A stretch of DNA of 47,420 nucleotides from assembly GCA_032718475.1 (NCBI GenBank), contig JAUCBJ010002486.1, positions 1 through 47,420 of the forward strand, read 5' to 3'. Source of the DNA: Nemertoderma westbladi. Taxonomy: Eukaryota > Xenacoelomorpha > Nemertodermatida > Nemertodermatidae. Within the stretch, counting starts at the first letter, position 1. Every line of letters starts with the position of its first letter. The notes under the pieces are model-generated. The model was not told the DNA's origin. It was given only the letters and a program-made list of their open reading frames with translations, and ran no database searches. Below, in pieces: positions 39,490-47,420 of this stretch. The position numbers and the translations under genes were made by a program.

Positions 39490-42096
39490 ATGGAGAAGGA
39501 GATACATGGAGAGCCGAGATGGGGATATGATATCCAAGAGGAAGCAGCAGCGCCATTCGAGAGATTTGGAGCCAAAGACTACACTATATTTGGTATAAAG
39601 GAATTATCAGAAAGTACTGCGAAACTCGCGAGAACGAAATATGACTCAAATGTATTAAAGAGAAGGCAAAACGCATTAAATGAAAGAATCGAAAGTTTGC
39701 GCAAAACCTTCAATGAACTTTACCCGTACGACGCTTTGTGTGATACGGGAGACATTAGCGAAGACCCCGATACTGAAATTAGTCGTTTGTATCATACCAT
39801 GCAATACCTAAAGGCGCACGAACCTATGCCTGCGGTACGAGATGAATTCGATGGAATGCACCTTTACAGACGAACTCGAGGGGACGATAGAGAAACCAAG
39901 GAAGCATTTTCAGTTTATAAACTTTATTATCAATGCGGTTCTTGTATGCGCGAACAACGAAATGCGATTCCAATGCGTTTGAATAAGGAAAATCCTGAAC
40001 CGATATTGGCGAGGTGTTCGAACCATCAACAACTACGCTACCAGGAAGGAGGGTATCCTTTATCAAATCCATATCATTCGTTTGCTATGACCGGACCAAA
40101 GGCGGGAGAAACTGTCGTTTACCCACCTAAGGTTGTTGAACCCGATGTATTTGAACTTACGCTGGACGAGGCGAATCAGTCAACCCGCGTAAAGAAAGAA
40201 GCTCTTAGCCTATACAGAGCCTACAAGGCTTTCGAGAAAGGTGAGATGGAAGAATGGGGCGGAAGACTCGCGAGCCTACCTTACCATTGGACGTCACACG
40301 ATCAAACTCCAGCTAAGGAGATGACACCGGAAGTTTTCGAGAGCATAAACTTTGCTCAAAACTTTATTCAGAGACTACAGATTGCATCCCCGGAGAGGAC
40401 AAGAGAAATGCAACCATTTAGTACTTCGACTACGAAACCATTGAGTACGACACTCAATTTTCCTATTAGTATACCAGTCCGACAGGATACGACATACGAA
40501 ATACCCATCGTGGATCATCCAGAAATCATTTCAAACTTGGAGTTCCTTCCTGCAGTTGTTTTCAGCGATATGAGTAAGATATATGATTTACGTAGACATA
40601 TTACTCAAAAGGTCATGTATAACGTTCCACCTCATATTCAAGACTTTAAGGAACTGGATAGAGCTGGTGCTGATATAGCTCCGAGTAATTTGAAAGGATA
40701 TCTAACCAGAACGATTCGTTTATGGATTGGAACTGGAACCTTCGAGTCAGATACAGATATTGCCGCGGATTGGCGAGGTAAGGTTATTCGTTTCGAAGAT
40801 GATAAGGACATAGAAAAGATTTGGCAACCTTCGGAAGAATTGTTGGATGAATGGAATAGAACGTTTAGATCGTTTCAGGAAAATGGTTACATGTTTTACG
40901 ATAACGAGGGCGGCAGTCATCAACAGAGTTTGACTTCTAAGACTATACAAATTAGAGCGGCGGACGGAGTCTTGCACGTTTTCAGTAGACAGAGGAGCGA
41001 CAAACGAATGCCGATACCTCCAGCAAATACAAAGCGACACCATCTCATCACTGACATAGTAAAGAAGATGGACCAAGCTTGTAATATCGATGCTAGAATG
41101 CTACCGAAGATGGTAAGAAATATGATTTTAGATAAAACTGTTGTAAAGATTGGATCAGGAGTAAGGGAGGACTTAATTAGCGACTTCGCCGGCATGACGG
41201 ACAGCGATGACCGACTACCGACACCGTACGTCGACACTCGACCTCTTATTCTGTGGTCTATAGAACAGGGATATTTTCGTGAGTATAATACTCAGAAGAC
41301 TGGAACTGGATACATTTCCTACCTGTTATTCAATTGGGATTATAAGGAAAGTAAGAGAGCCAAGTATATTGAGACTTATGGAGAAGGTGATACTCCAGAT
41401 ATGAGTGAGTTTGAATCACAGCTCAAATGGAGAGGATGCGTGTATTGGGCTATTACGTCACCTCCAAGAGCGGTCCTACAATATTATTTAGCAATAGAGT
41501 CGTCAGTGAATGTTTGCTTAATCGCCGACATCGTGTCTCGGACTCTTAAAAGACATCCACTTTGTCTCGGAGAAGATCATACGTTCTACATGGAAGGGAG
41601 AATTCATACCGACGTGTTTAGACGATTTCTTGAACCCTTCTACAACTCCGACGCTCAGTGTAATGCCTTTACTCGAGCAGGATTTAGTATATTTCGAGAC
41701 GTGTATCTTCGCTGTGCGGGATCTCTTATCGAAAGACCATCTATGTTTACATTGTTACCCTATGAAGGAGAACGTATCGTGGAGGTTATGGATGAATCAC
41801 GGCAGACGCGCGCGCCCATCGGTCACCTTGGTGATGATTTCGAAGTAACTACTACGATCACTGACGATCCTTTAGAGGAACTTCTTGAGATAGAAAGGAA
41901 CCTCCCGAAGAAATCTCAGACGGAGATTCGACAACTTGAAGCAACAGATGCTGTAGTTTGTATACAACCTTCAGAAACATACCAACCCATAGATCCAGAT
42001 GATTATGATTATAGTGTGGGAGGAAGCGCTCGACCAATTGGAGATCTTATATACGAACGAGTGTGGTACCCTGCCAATACGATGTGTGGTAAATGA
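39490..42096 (+). CDS. DEDD-type 3'-5' exonuclease-like protein, accessory gene
   Basis: The frame is open from 39382, where there is no ATG; I start at the first ATG (868 codons). The N-terminal half is of unknown fold, with a possible zinc site ('CGSCMRE...ARCSNHQ', C-x2-C and C-x2-H). The C-terminal half shows the RNase D/WRN/EXD motif order: Exo I 'FYDNEGG' (D471, E473) followed by 'KTIQIRAADGVLHVF', a typical strand-strand; Exo II 'KIGSGVREDL' (D561); and a final 'W-x(4)-P-P...Q-Y-Y-L-A-I-E' helix (Y666, E670) equivalent to the Y-x3-D of Exo III, with Glu in place of Asp. Family knowledge: these enzymes use four acidic residues and two metals to trim nucleic acid 3' ends. Activity is inferred. 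The frame ends in TGA, then continues into zinc knuckles. Confidence 0.62.
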   Translation: MEKEIHGEPRWGYDIQEEAAAPFERFGAKDYTIFGIKELSESTAKLARTKYDSNVLKRRQNALNERIESLRKTFNELYPYDALCDTGDISEDPDTEISRLYHTMQYLKAHEPMPAVRDEFDGMHLYRRTRGDDRETKEAFSVYKLYYQCGSCMREQRNAIPMRLNKENPEPILARCSNHQQLRYQEGGYPLSNPYHSFAMTGPKAGETVVYPPKVVEPDVFELTLDEANQSTRVKKEALSLYRAYKAFEKGEMEEWGGRLASLPYHWTSHDQTPAKEMTPEVFESINFAQNFIQRLQIASPERTREMQPFSTSTTKPLSTTLNFPISIPVRQDTTYEIPIVDHPEIISNLEFLPAVVFSDMSKIYDLRRHITQKVMYNVPPHIQDFKELDRAGADIAPSNLKGYLTRTIRLWIGTGTFESDTDIAADWRGKVIRFEDDKDIEKIWQPSEELLDEWNRTFRSFQENGYMFYDNEGGSHQQSLTSKTIQIRAADGVLHVFSRQRSDKRMPIPPANTKRHHLITDIVKKMDQACNIDARMLPKMVRNMILDKTVVKIGSGVREDLISDFAGMTDSDDRLPTPYVDTRPLILWSIEQGYFREYNTQKTGTGYISYLLFNWDYKESKRAKYIETYGEGDTPDMSEFESQLKWRGCVYWAITSPPRAVLQYYLAIESSVNVCLIADIVSRTLKRHPLCLGEDHTFYMEGRIHTDVFRRFLEPFYNSDAQCNAFTRAGFSIFRDVYLRCAGSLIERPSMFTLLPYEGERIVEVMDESRQTRAPIGHLGDDFEVTTTITDDPLEELLEIERNLPKKSQTEIRQLEATDAVVCIQPSETYQPIDPDDYDYSVGGSARPIGDLIYERVWYPANTMCGK

Positions 42097-42843
42097 GGCG
42101 TCGCTGGACATCATTTGACCAAGTGCAGTGGAAAGCACATTACTACGACTCAACTAATCTGTGGATGGTGTGGAGATCAAGGGTCTCATACCTTTTATAC
42201 TTGCTGGAGATTTATGGCTCAATGTACTTATTGCAATATAAAAGGGCATCGAGCATCTGAATGCCAACTAAGAGACATACCTTATGAACACGAATCTGTA
42301 AAACTCGTGAGAAAACTATTCGATGAGTGGGAAGATTTAGCCGACGAACATGTATCGGCACAAAGAAGACGATTTCCGATGAGGGCGCATCTTGGATTTT
42401 GGGCGGTAAATCCCCAAACAATGATGTCGGAAGGATACATCTCCGCTATGCCCCAATATGACGAACTTATTGAGGTAGTCGATATTTTGCCTCACGACAG
42501 TGGATTCCGAGTAGTGCGTGAGTATCTATTACAGATTCACCCAGACAACAAGAACACGTGGAATTTTCAGAAAGTCGTAAATCGTATCACGTATGGTGAA
42601 TTTGATCGTTTCCGAACTGAAAAGCGGAATAAAGGAGCTTGGTTAACCGTAGCGTGGGCATACCGAGCCGCGTTTTACCACAAACGTATACGAGCGAGCG
42701 TATTCGAGGAAGAGGAGATCCTAGAGGCGACAAATATACCAGCCACTCCGGTTGCGCCGTCTGCACGTCACCCTCGGGAGGACGGACAGGGTAGGATCAT
42801 AAGGGTCCCAGAAAGTGAGCCAACAATTAAAGAAGTCTATTAA
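42097..42843 (+). CDS. CCHC zinc-knuckle protein, continuation of the exonuclease frame
   Basis: In the same frame as the exonuclease ORF and separated only by its TGA (42094-42096). No ATG opens it. It has two complete knuckles, 'CGWCGDQGSHTFYTC' (C-x2-C-x5-H-x4-C) and 'CTYCNIKGHRASEC' (C-x2-C-x4-H-x4-C). A third, first knuckle is formed only if the TGA is read as Cys: upstream Cys, x2, TGA, x4, His, x4, Cys. The remainder is a charged alpha-helical region ('WRFMAQ', 'FDEWEDLADEHVSA') with a W-rich segment near the C-terminus. CCHC knuckles bind single-stranded nucleic acid. Probably the C-terminal half of one exonuclease/zinc-knuckle protein of about 1100 residues. Confidence 0.65.
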   Translation, partial: GVAGHHLTKCSGKHITTTQLICGWCGDQGSHTFYTCWRFMAQCTYCNIKGHRASECQLRDIPYEHESVKLVRKLFDEWEDLADEHVSAQRRRFPMRAHLGFWAVNPQTMMSEGYISAMPQYDELIEVVDILPHDSGFRVVREYLLQIHPDNKNTWNFQKVVNRITYGEFDRFRTEKRNKGAWLTVAWAYRAAFYHKRIRASVFEEEEILEATNIPATPVAPSARHPREDGQGRIIRVPESEPTIKEVY

Positions 42844-43216
42844 TATAGAAGAACGCAAGGGAGTTGAGCCGACCATTCGAATTACTCGGGATACGGTATC
42901 GCTTCCTAGAGAACCAACAGGAGGATCGGGACATACACCAGCTGATCAAAAGGGGGCGCAAGCTACTCTTGGGTCTGCGTCGTCCGCTTCCCGCGCGTTC
43001 CCAGACGTTTTACCAACTGTAGTGACAACTGATCGGTCACGAGGAATCGGTCGAGGTTTCGGGATACCTAATAGACGAATTTGTGAGGAAACGGTCGCAC
43101 TGTCTCCCAACGTCCAAGCGAAACCAGTGACTCGCCCCACGAGTCCCATATCGCGAGCAAAGTCACCTGTGCGCAGTTTTCGAGGACGCGGCAGGGCTCG
43201 ATCCACTAAGCGATAA
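42815..43216 (+). CDS. Arg-rich C-terminal tail ORF
   Basis: Overlaps the end of the zinc-knuckle ORF by 29 bp in the +1 frame. No ATG start. It has low-complexity Ser/Pro/Arg content and ends with an RG-type tail ('RSFRGRGRARSTKR'), which would bind RNA. It is probably reached by frameshifting, or was joined to the preceding frame before an indel. No known family. Confidence 0.45.
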   Translation: MSQQLKKSINIEERKGVEPTIRITRDTVSLPREPTGGSGHTPADQKGAQATLGSASSASRAFPDVLPTVVTTDRSRGIGRGFGIPNRRICEETVALSPNVQAKPVTRPTSPISRAKSPVRSFRGRGRARSTKR

Positions 43217-43947
43217 AAGGGAGGGCAAGGGTGGACGGAAGACTCGTGAGCCTTTCTTGTGAATTTGTGATTTATTTGAATTATATGTTTTATATTTAGT
43301 AAGTTTTGTATTCTGGAAGAACTCATATTTAGTAAGATTTATATTTAGTAAGATTTATATTTAGTAAGATTTATATTTAGAAGGAAGTTATATTTTGCAA
43401 GATTTATATTTTATATTTGTGATTATTCCGAACTTATGCAATTTATATTGTTCCGAATACTATGCAATTTATATCTTATAAGCAGTATTTGTATTTACAG
43501 TGAAATAGAAAGTAAGAGTAGATGGAAGACTCGTGGGCCTTTCTTATAGTTTCATTTGTAAAGTGTTATATTTGTATTTAGAAAGTTTTATAGTTAGAAA
43601 GTTTTGTACTTAGAAAGACTCATATTTGTAATTATTCCGAACTTATGCAATCTACATTTAGGCACGAAAGTATTTGTAATTATTTGAATTTATGCAATAT
43701 TTGAGATGCAATAGATTTATATTGGTGAATTTAATTTAGATTTATATTGTGCTTACTTAGTAAAGCCTTAAATATGTAAAGTTTGAATTTGTAATTATTT
43801 TGTATCGAATCATTATGTAGAAAGGAAGTATTGCTTGAAATTTAATTTGTAAATATGTAAGTACGCCCTAAGTATTCTATAATTTGATTGATTATTGGTG
43901 AAAACCGTATATTTTATGCACGATAATATCCTGTTTTCATGGAGCGG
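43217..43947 (+). other. 3' untranslated region of the giant element
   Basis: AT-rich, no gene. It contains two copies of the dispersed motif (43237 and 43524), a 16-bp tandem repeat ATATTTAGTAAGATTT (43325-43381, about 3.5 units) and several 'acttatgcaa(t)t(c)ta' words. The last bases before the 3' LTR, ATGGAGCGG, are the best candidate polypurine tract, short and imperfect. Confidence 0.55.
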
Positions 43948-45857
43948 TATAGAATTATATTCTCTAAATGCCGTGGATTTTCAAAATTTTTATTTTATTC
44001 GAATTAACTTTGTTAAAAGATTACATTAAGTCCTCATTTGTATTTGCTATATCTATTTGTACGATGATTAGTCAAGTGGTTCAGTAGCTCAGTCGGTAGA
44101 GCGTTTGAAATTATATGTAGTGTGTATTGAGTTCGAATCCTAGTAGGTGCGAATTATTTTTTGTGCAGAATTTCAACTCATTTAAATTGACCGCTACAAA
44201 TTAATTGCATTTGCTTGAAGTAAGGTTAACCAATGAGACTGTAGTTATTAGATTGTAACCAATGTCGTACAAGTTATATATTTGCTGGAACAATAGCTAT
44301 CTTTAAAAACCTGTTAGAACCTATAGAACAATCGAGAATTTTCTCGATTGATTGCGGCACAAATTTGCTATATAAAGGTGCGATTTGTTCATTAGTTATT
44401 CAGTCTATCTTAGCATTCTTCTTCTGTTTCTTACATCCATTAGTTATTTCAGATTACATTGTTTATTGTAATAGTTATTGTTTGATTTTGTAATAAAAGT
44501 TAGAAATACTTGTCACATCTGCCCTTTTCTATCTGTTTTACTATGCTTCACCACGGAGAACTCAACTGAGGGACAGGATGGCTGGCTAAACATCGGGCCA
44601 CAGTAATGAACGGGAACATTTAAGGAATGTAGACAGGAGACAACCCGCAATATCACTCTTAGTTATTCGCCCATCGCCTGAAAGGTTAGACAGCGTTCGA
44701 TGCCTTGCTACCTAAGTATAAGACCAAAGATCGAAGGTAGAAGTAGTGACACGCTGTGCACCAAAAATTACATCTAGGAATTGTACTGTTTTAATTCAGG
44801 AAAAAACCGCAGTAGACCTTCATATTCCTACGGGGGAGGGGGAGAGCAGGCAGAGATACTAGTACGCAGATAGGACGTAGGCACACCGGTACAAAGCATA
44901 CACATTGGTAGGGTGCAGCAAACTGTACGCCTAACTCTTGCTAAGTACAGGTGCGTCTGTGACTATTTGTAGTACAACGGTGTCCATTGCATTAGAACTT
45001 GTAGGCTAGGAGGGTTACTGTGTTTCACCTGAATTAGGATTGTACCGTTCAGGCGGTAGGGCAGTTTACGACTAGGCGCAAATAAATTGAGGCTAATTAG
45101 GGATACTAACATCTACCGTGTCCCCGCCGACATCCTGATAGGAAGTTACCAAGCCCACCTAGGTAACCAAAATTCTAGATAGGACACCAGGCTAGCTATT
45201 AGTAACCGTACGCCTACTGTAGTAAACTAACACATTTCTTCTTAGTATTCGGGACCTGGTAAATAAAAAATTGCCAAATTCTGGGCGTAGTATTAACCTT
45301 ATGCCCGAATTTGAGTCCTGGAAATACGCAAGAGGGGAAGGAACCTTATTATTCGTGAGTATTGGACCTACAAGTTACAAAATTAGAATATTCGTAAAAT
45401 GCACACCGTACCCAGTAATTATATATATGAAGGAGCAAAACTGATCTTGACTGTTCAGAATTAACACACGCGCGTTAGAAATTATTTACACCTCAAAATA
45501 TATAAAATTAACTTTTGTCCGTACTGCACTTTGCCCGCTAGTTAGACATCTCCAAATCTCTGCACCTAGCTAGCGTCCTTTTCGCCCAACCATATAAATC
45601 ACACCGCGGCAAAGTATACGAGCCCCTTAGTCCGTCAGTGAGTCACCCTGATTTTAGGATTCGCTGCGCGGGATTTTGTTTTATCGAAGTTTGTCTGTTC
45701 GTAGACTGTTTTCTGCCTCACCGGTTATAAGAGACCGATACTGCATATATATTCGCTTACTTGGAGTTTACTGTTTTGGTGAGAAGGTCGGATTTATGAT
45801 TTGATCCACAAACTTTACAGTAAGATATTGCAGGTATTGTTACTGTCTCTTCGAATA
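43948..45857 (+). repeat. 3' LTR of the giant Bel/Pao element
   Basis: 1910 bp, the same length as the 5' LTR and about 99% identical. TACAA follows it (45858-45862), matching the bases before the 5' LTR. Confidence 0.93.
44080..44152 (+). other. tRNA-like segment in the 3' LTR
   Basis: Counterpart of 26671-26743. Its A-box region is closer to a real tRNA (TAGCTCAGTCGGTAGAGCG), so the 5' copy has mutated more, or the 3' copy was retained from the source. Confidence 0.65.
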
Positions 45858-46040
45858 TACAATCATTTGGTAATGTTAAAATTTTGGAATAAAACTACAT
45901 ACATACTTGTTGCAAAGTACTTTACAGTGTTCTGAACCTCGTGGCTTTATTTTCACTCACTCACTAACGTTCGTTCGTGTAACAAAGCCACTCGGATCAT
46001 CACACTGTAAAGTTCTACTTTACACACAAGTATGTAAATA
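45858..46040. other. Remains of palindromic DNA transposons beside the giant element
   Basis: 45870-45892 is the inverted partner of 26105-26127. 45896-46036 forms an imperfect hairpin (CATACTTG...CAAGTATG outer arms; GTGGCTTTA / AAAGCCAC inner arms), a MITE-like segment of about 140 bp. GTTATT at 46041-46046 equals GTTATT at 26104-26109. Confidence 0.55.
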
Positions 46041-46612
46041 GTTATTACATTAGCTTCAATATGATGTCCAAAATCTGAAGAATCCTTTGCAAATACATCC
46101 GAAAATTCCCAACATATTTCTTTCAAATTTTCAACCTCTTTAGATGACCAGCTCATCGGGGATTCAAAATTGTTTAAGAAATCCCGTTTTACTAAGATGT
46201 TGTTCTCATTTTTGTCATTTATAGCCACTGCGCAACAACCTTTGTTGATATCATATGGGATAGTAATTTCCATTTTTCCAAAATCGATTTACAATTTTCA
46301 TGGACATTAATATATCTTTGCCTAATATATCTTCAACATCGTTACTTGGCATCACAAATCCAAACCATTGATTGACAAGTAACACGATCCCCTATACGAA
46401 ACTCAAAATATCCGTATTCCGTCACAGTAAAATTAAAACTACCCAGAGTTGTGAACAACTTTCGAGATCCACTCCGTATTTGTAATGCAGCTTGCCTAAA
46501 TTTTTTTTAAATCAGGCTCAAAACTGTAATTAGATCCAGAATCTATCAATGTTTTACAATTCTTACTCACACCTGTCACCCACACTGTTGTAGATAAGGC
46601 TGGCAATGACAT
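46041..46612 (-). pseudogene. Ty3/gypsy protease and PR-RT linker (right half of the split element)
   Basis: The minus strand shows 'KTLIDSGSNYSF' (aspartic protease D-S-G) at about 46540, then a beta-rich domain with frameshifts, then 'EICWEFSDVFAKDSSDFGHH' (46140-46060), the linker that precedes RT in many Ty3/gypsy elements. The frame stops at 46041, and RT begins at 26109 in the left half. Confidence 0.75.
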
Positions 46613-46625
46613 TAATTTCCCGGTG

Positions 46626-46808
46626 TCATTGACAGCCCCGTCCCGTTTTTGGTTTATTTCTACAAACAGATGCTATATGATTTATTTCACCACATTTATA
46701 ACACCTTTCCTTTCCAACAACGTTGTGTTGAATGGTTACGCTTTCCACATTTGAGGCACTGAATTTCTGTCGACTTTGTTGCTGCACATTTCCACTTAAA
46801 TTCTTCAT
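46626..46808 (-). pseudogene. Ty3/gypsy Gag zinc knuckle (right half)
   Basis: 'CYKCGEINHIASVC' (C-x2-C-x4-H-x4-C) in a 60-codon frame between the Gag capsid part and the protease, as expected for the C-terminus of Gag. Confidence 0.75.
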
Positions 46809-46904
46809 CTGGTAAACGTTGTATGAAAGCCGCTACCTCCTGAGGTGGCGCATTTTTGTTACTGTACGTACATCCATGCTTGTATGGTCGGACGTATGTT
46901 AGCG

Positions 46905-47273
46905 TTATTGGAACTCACCAAACGTTGCACAATTAATTGCACAATTAATTGCATTATCTTGCAAGTTCAGATAATATGCTAGAAAGCGTAACCGTTGTAA
47001 ACTCATCTCGGCAAATTCTGCAGCAATTGGTCGTATTTGTCGATACCATTCTACTTTAATTGCCTCAAACGCAGTTTTTAATGTAGTACGACTATCTACG
47101 AATTTATATTCCAATATTGATAATAATCCCCCTGATAAAATTGGTAACAAAGTAACCATTTCTTTGCCATTTGTGGATTCGTCATATTTATTTCGAATAA
47201 ACCATGCTTCCACTTGACGTGCCCACGCGGTGTACGATATTGATTCCACAGATAAGATTGGTATACCCGACAT
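46905..47273 (-). pseudogene. Ty3/gypsy Gag N-terminal part (right half)
   Basis: A 122-codon frame starting with ATG at 47273. It reads 'AWARQVEAWFIRNKYDE' and a helical segment with 'LRTAFEAIKVEW'-like spacing, consistent with a retrotransposon Gag N-terminal/capsid region. It is broken by frameshifts before the zinc knuckle. The 5' LTR would lie at or beyond the window end. Confidence 0.65.
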
Positions 47274-47420
47274 ATAATAATAATTCTAACATAATATCAA
47301 GCTACACACTGCGCCATTATTATGTGTTTGAACAAAGAAAGTTGTATAATTAATTAGTTTTATTAACAAACATTTAACTGGCTTACTTTCCTTCCATCAC
47401 CCTATATAACTGATCGTATT

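Larger units (their letters stand above)
29389..43543 (+). repeat. Dispersed 20-nt motif, nine copies across the giant element
   Basis: Consensus GGAAGACTYGCGAGCCTWYC. Copies start at 29389, 32087, 32171 (one base short), 34665, 36693, 39112, 40261, 43237 and 43524, all on the plus strand. 29389 and 32087 are read as 'K-T-R/C-E-P-T'; 34665, 36693 and 40261 as 'G-R-L-A-S-L'; 39112, 43237 and 43524 are non-coding. Conservation of the same nucleotides in two frames and outside genes means selection or copying acts on the nucleic acid and not on a peptide. I found none in the LTRs or flanks. Confidence 0.85.
26539..45857 (+). mobile_element. Giant (19.3 kb) Bel/Pao LTR retrotransposon with accessory 3' genes
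   Basis: Two 1910-bp direct repeats (26539-28448 and 43948-45857) flank a 15.5-kb internal region. Perfect TACAA duplications (26534-26538 and 45858-45862) mark the insertion. Internal order: leader, ORF1 (283 aa), coiled-coil/gag segment, Gag-Pol (protease, RT, RNase H, integrase), exonuclease-like ORF, zinc-knuckle ORF, Arg-rich ORF. Pol places it in Bel/Pao. Ordinary members are roughly 5-10 kb and have at most an env-like extra gene. The LTRs differ at about 19 sites by eye with no length change (near 1%), so insertion is recent. The LTRs start TAT and end ATA instead of TG/CA. Confidence 0.93.

Noticed and set aside
39382-42096. Env-like glycoprotein after pol
   Set aside because: No signal peptide, membrane span or furin-type site; the domain pattern is nuclease-like, not envelope-like.
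43325-43381. CRISPR-like array
   Set aside because: Contiguous 16-bp AT-rich tandem repeats without spacers, within the 3' UTR of a eukaryotic retroelement.

Overview
The window reads as a transposon-dense stretch of an animal (most likely invertebrate) nuclear genome. Every recognisable protein belongs to a eukaryotic mobile element (LINEs, Ty3/gypsy and Bel/Pao LTR retrotransposons, piggyBac- and hAT-type DNA transposons). I see no conserved host gene, no bacterial operon, no rRNA and no CRISPR array. The species cannot be identified from this sequence. The background is AT-rich, apart from one strikingly GC-rich LTR element.

Layout. 0.66-2.96 kb: a decayed LINE split by a 1.17-kb piggyBac-type element flanked by TTAA. 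3-6 kb: AT-rich sequence of unknown origin, a tRNA-like pseudogene, then the 3' end of a LINE. 7.2-7.9 kb: 3' end of an RTE-like LINE with a (TAG)n tail. 8-12 kb: tandem repeats, a 19-bp minisatellite and a 183-bp foldback element. 12-13.3 kb: a second kind of LINE on the minus strand. 14.49-21.47 kb: a nest in which an RTE-like LINE is interrupted by a complete 4.95-kb Ty3/gypsy element (5-bp target duplication) and again by a 1.39-kb foldback hAT-type element (8-bp target duplication). 22.4-24.0 kb: two more copies of that LINE, head to head. 24.4-26.1 kb and 46.0-47.3 kb: two halves of one Ty3/gypsy element, separated by a 19.9-kb block.

The main object is 26539-45857, a 19.3-kb Bel/Pao retrotransposon with two 1910-bp LTRs that differ at about 19 positions by eye, flanked by perfect 5-bp duplications (TACAA). 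It carries a 5' ORF of unknown function, a coiled-coil/gag region, a 2206-codon gag-pol frame, and an extra 3' module absent from ordinary Bel/Pao elements. The 3' module is a large ORF whose C-terminal half has the motif pattern of a DEDD 3'-5' exonuclease (RNase D/WRN/EXD class). It continues in the same frame, through one TGA, into CCHC zinc knuckles, and is followed by an Arg-rich tail ORF. A 20-nt motif recurs nine times along the internal region, in two coding frames and in non-coding DNA. Three near-identical stem-loops precede the first ATG, and each LTR holds a tRNA-like segment.

Inference: this is a young, unusually large retroelement that has acquired a nuclease/RNA-binding accessory gene placed where env sits in retroviruses, possibly expressed from a spliced RNA. 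Its role (proofreading of a large genome, cDNA end processing, or interference with host small-RNA silencing) cannot be settled from sequence alone.
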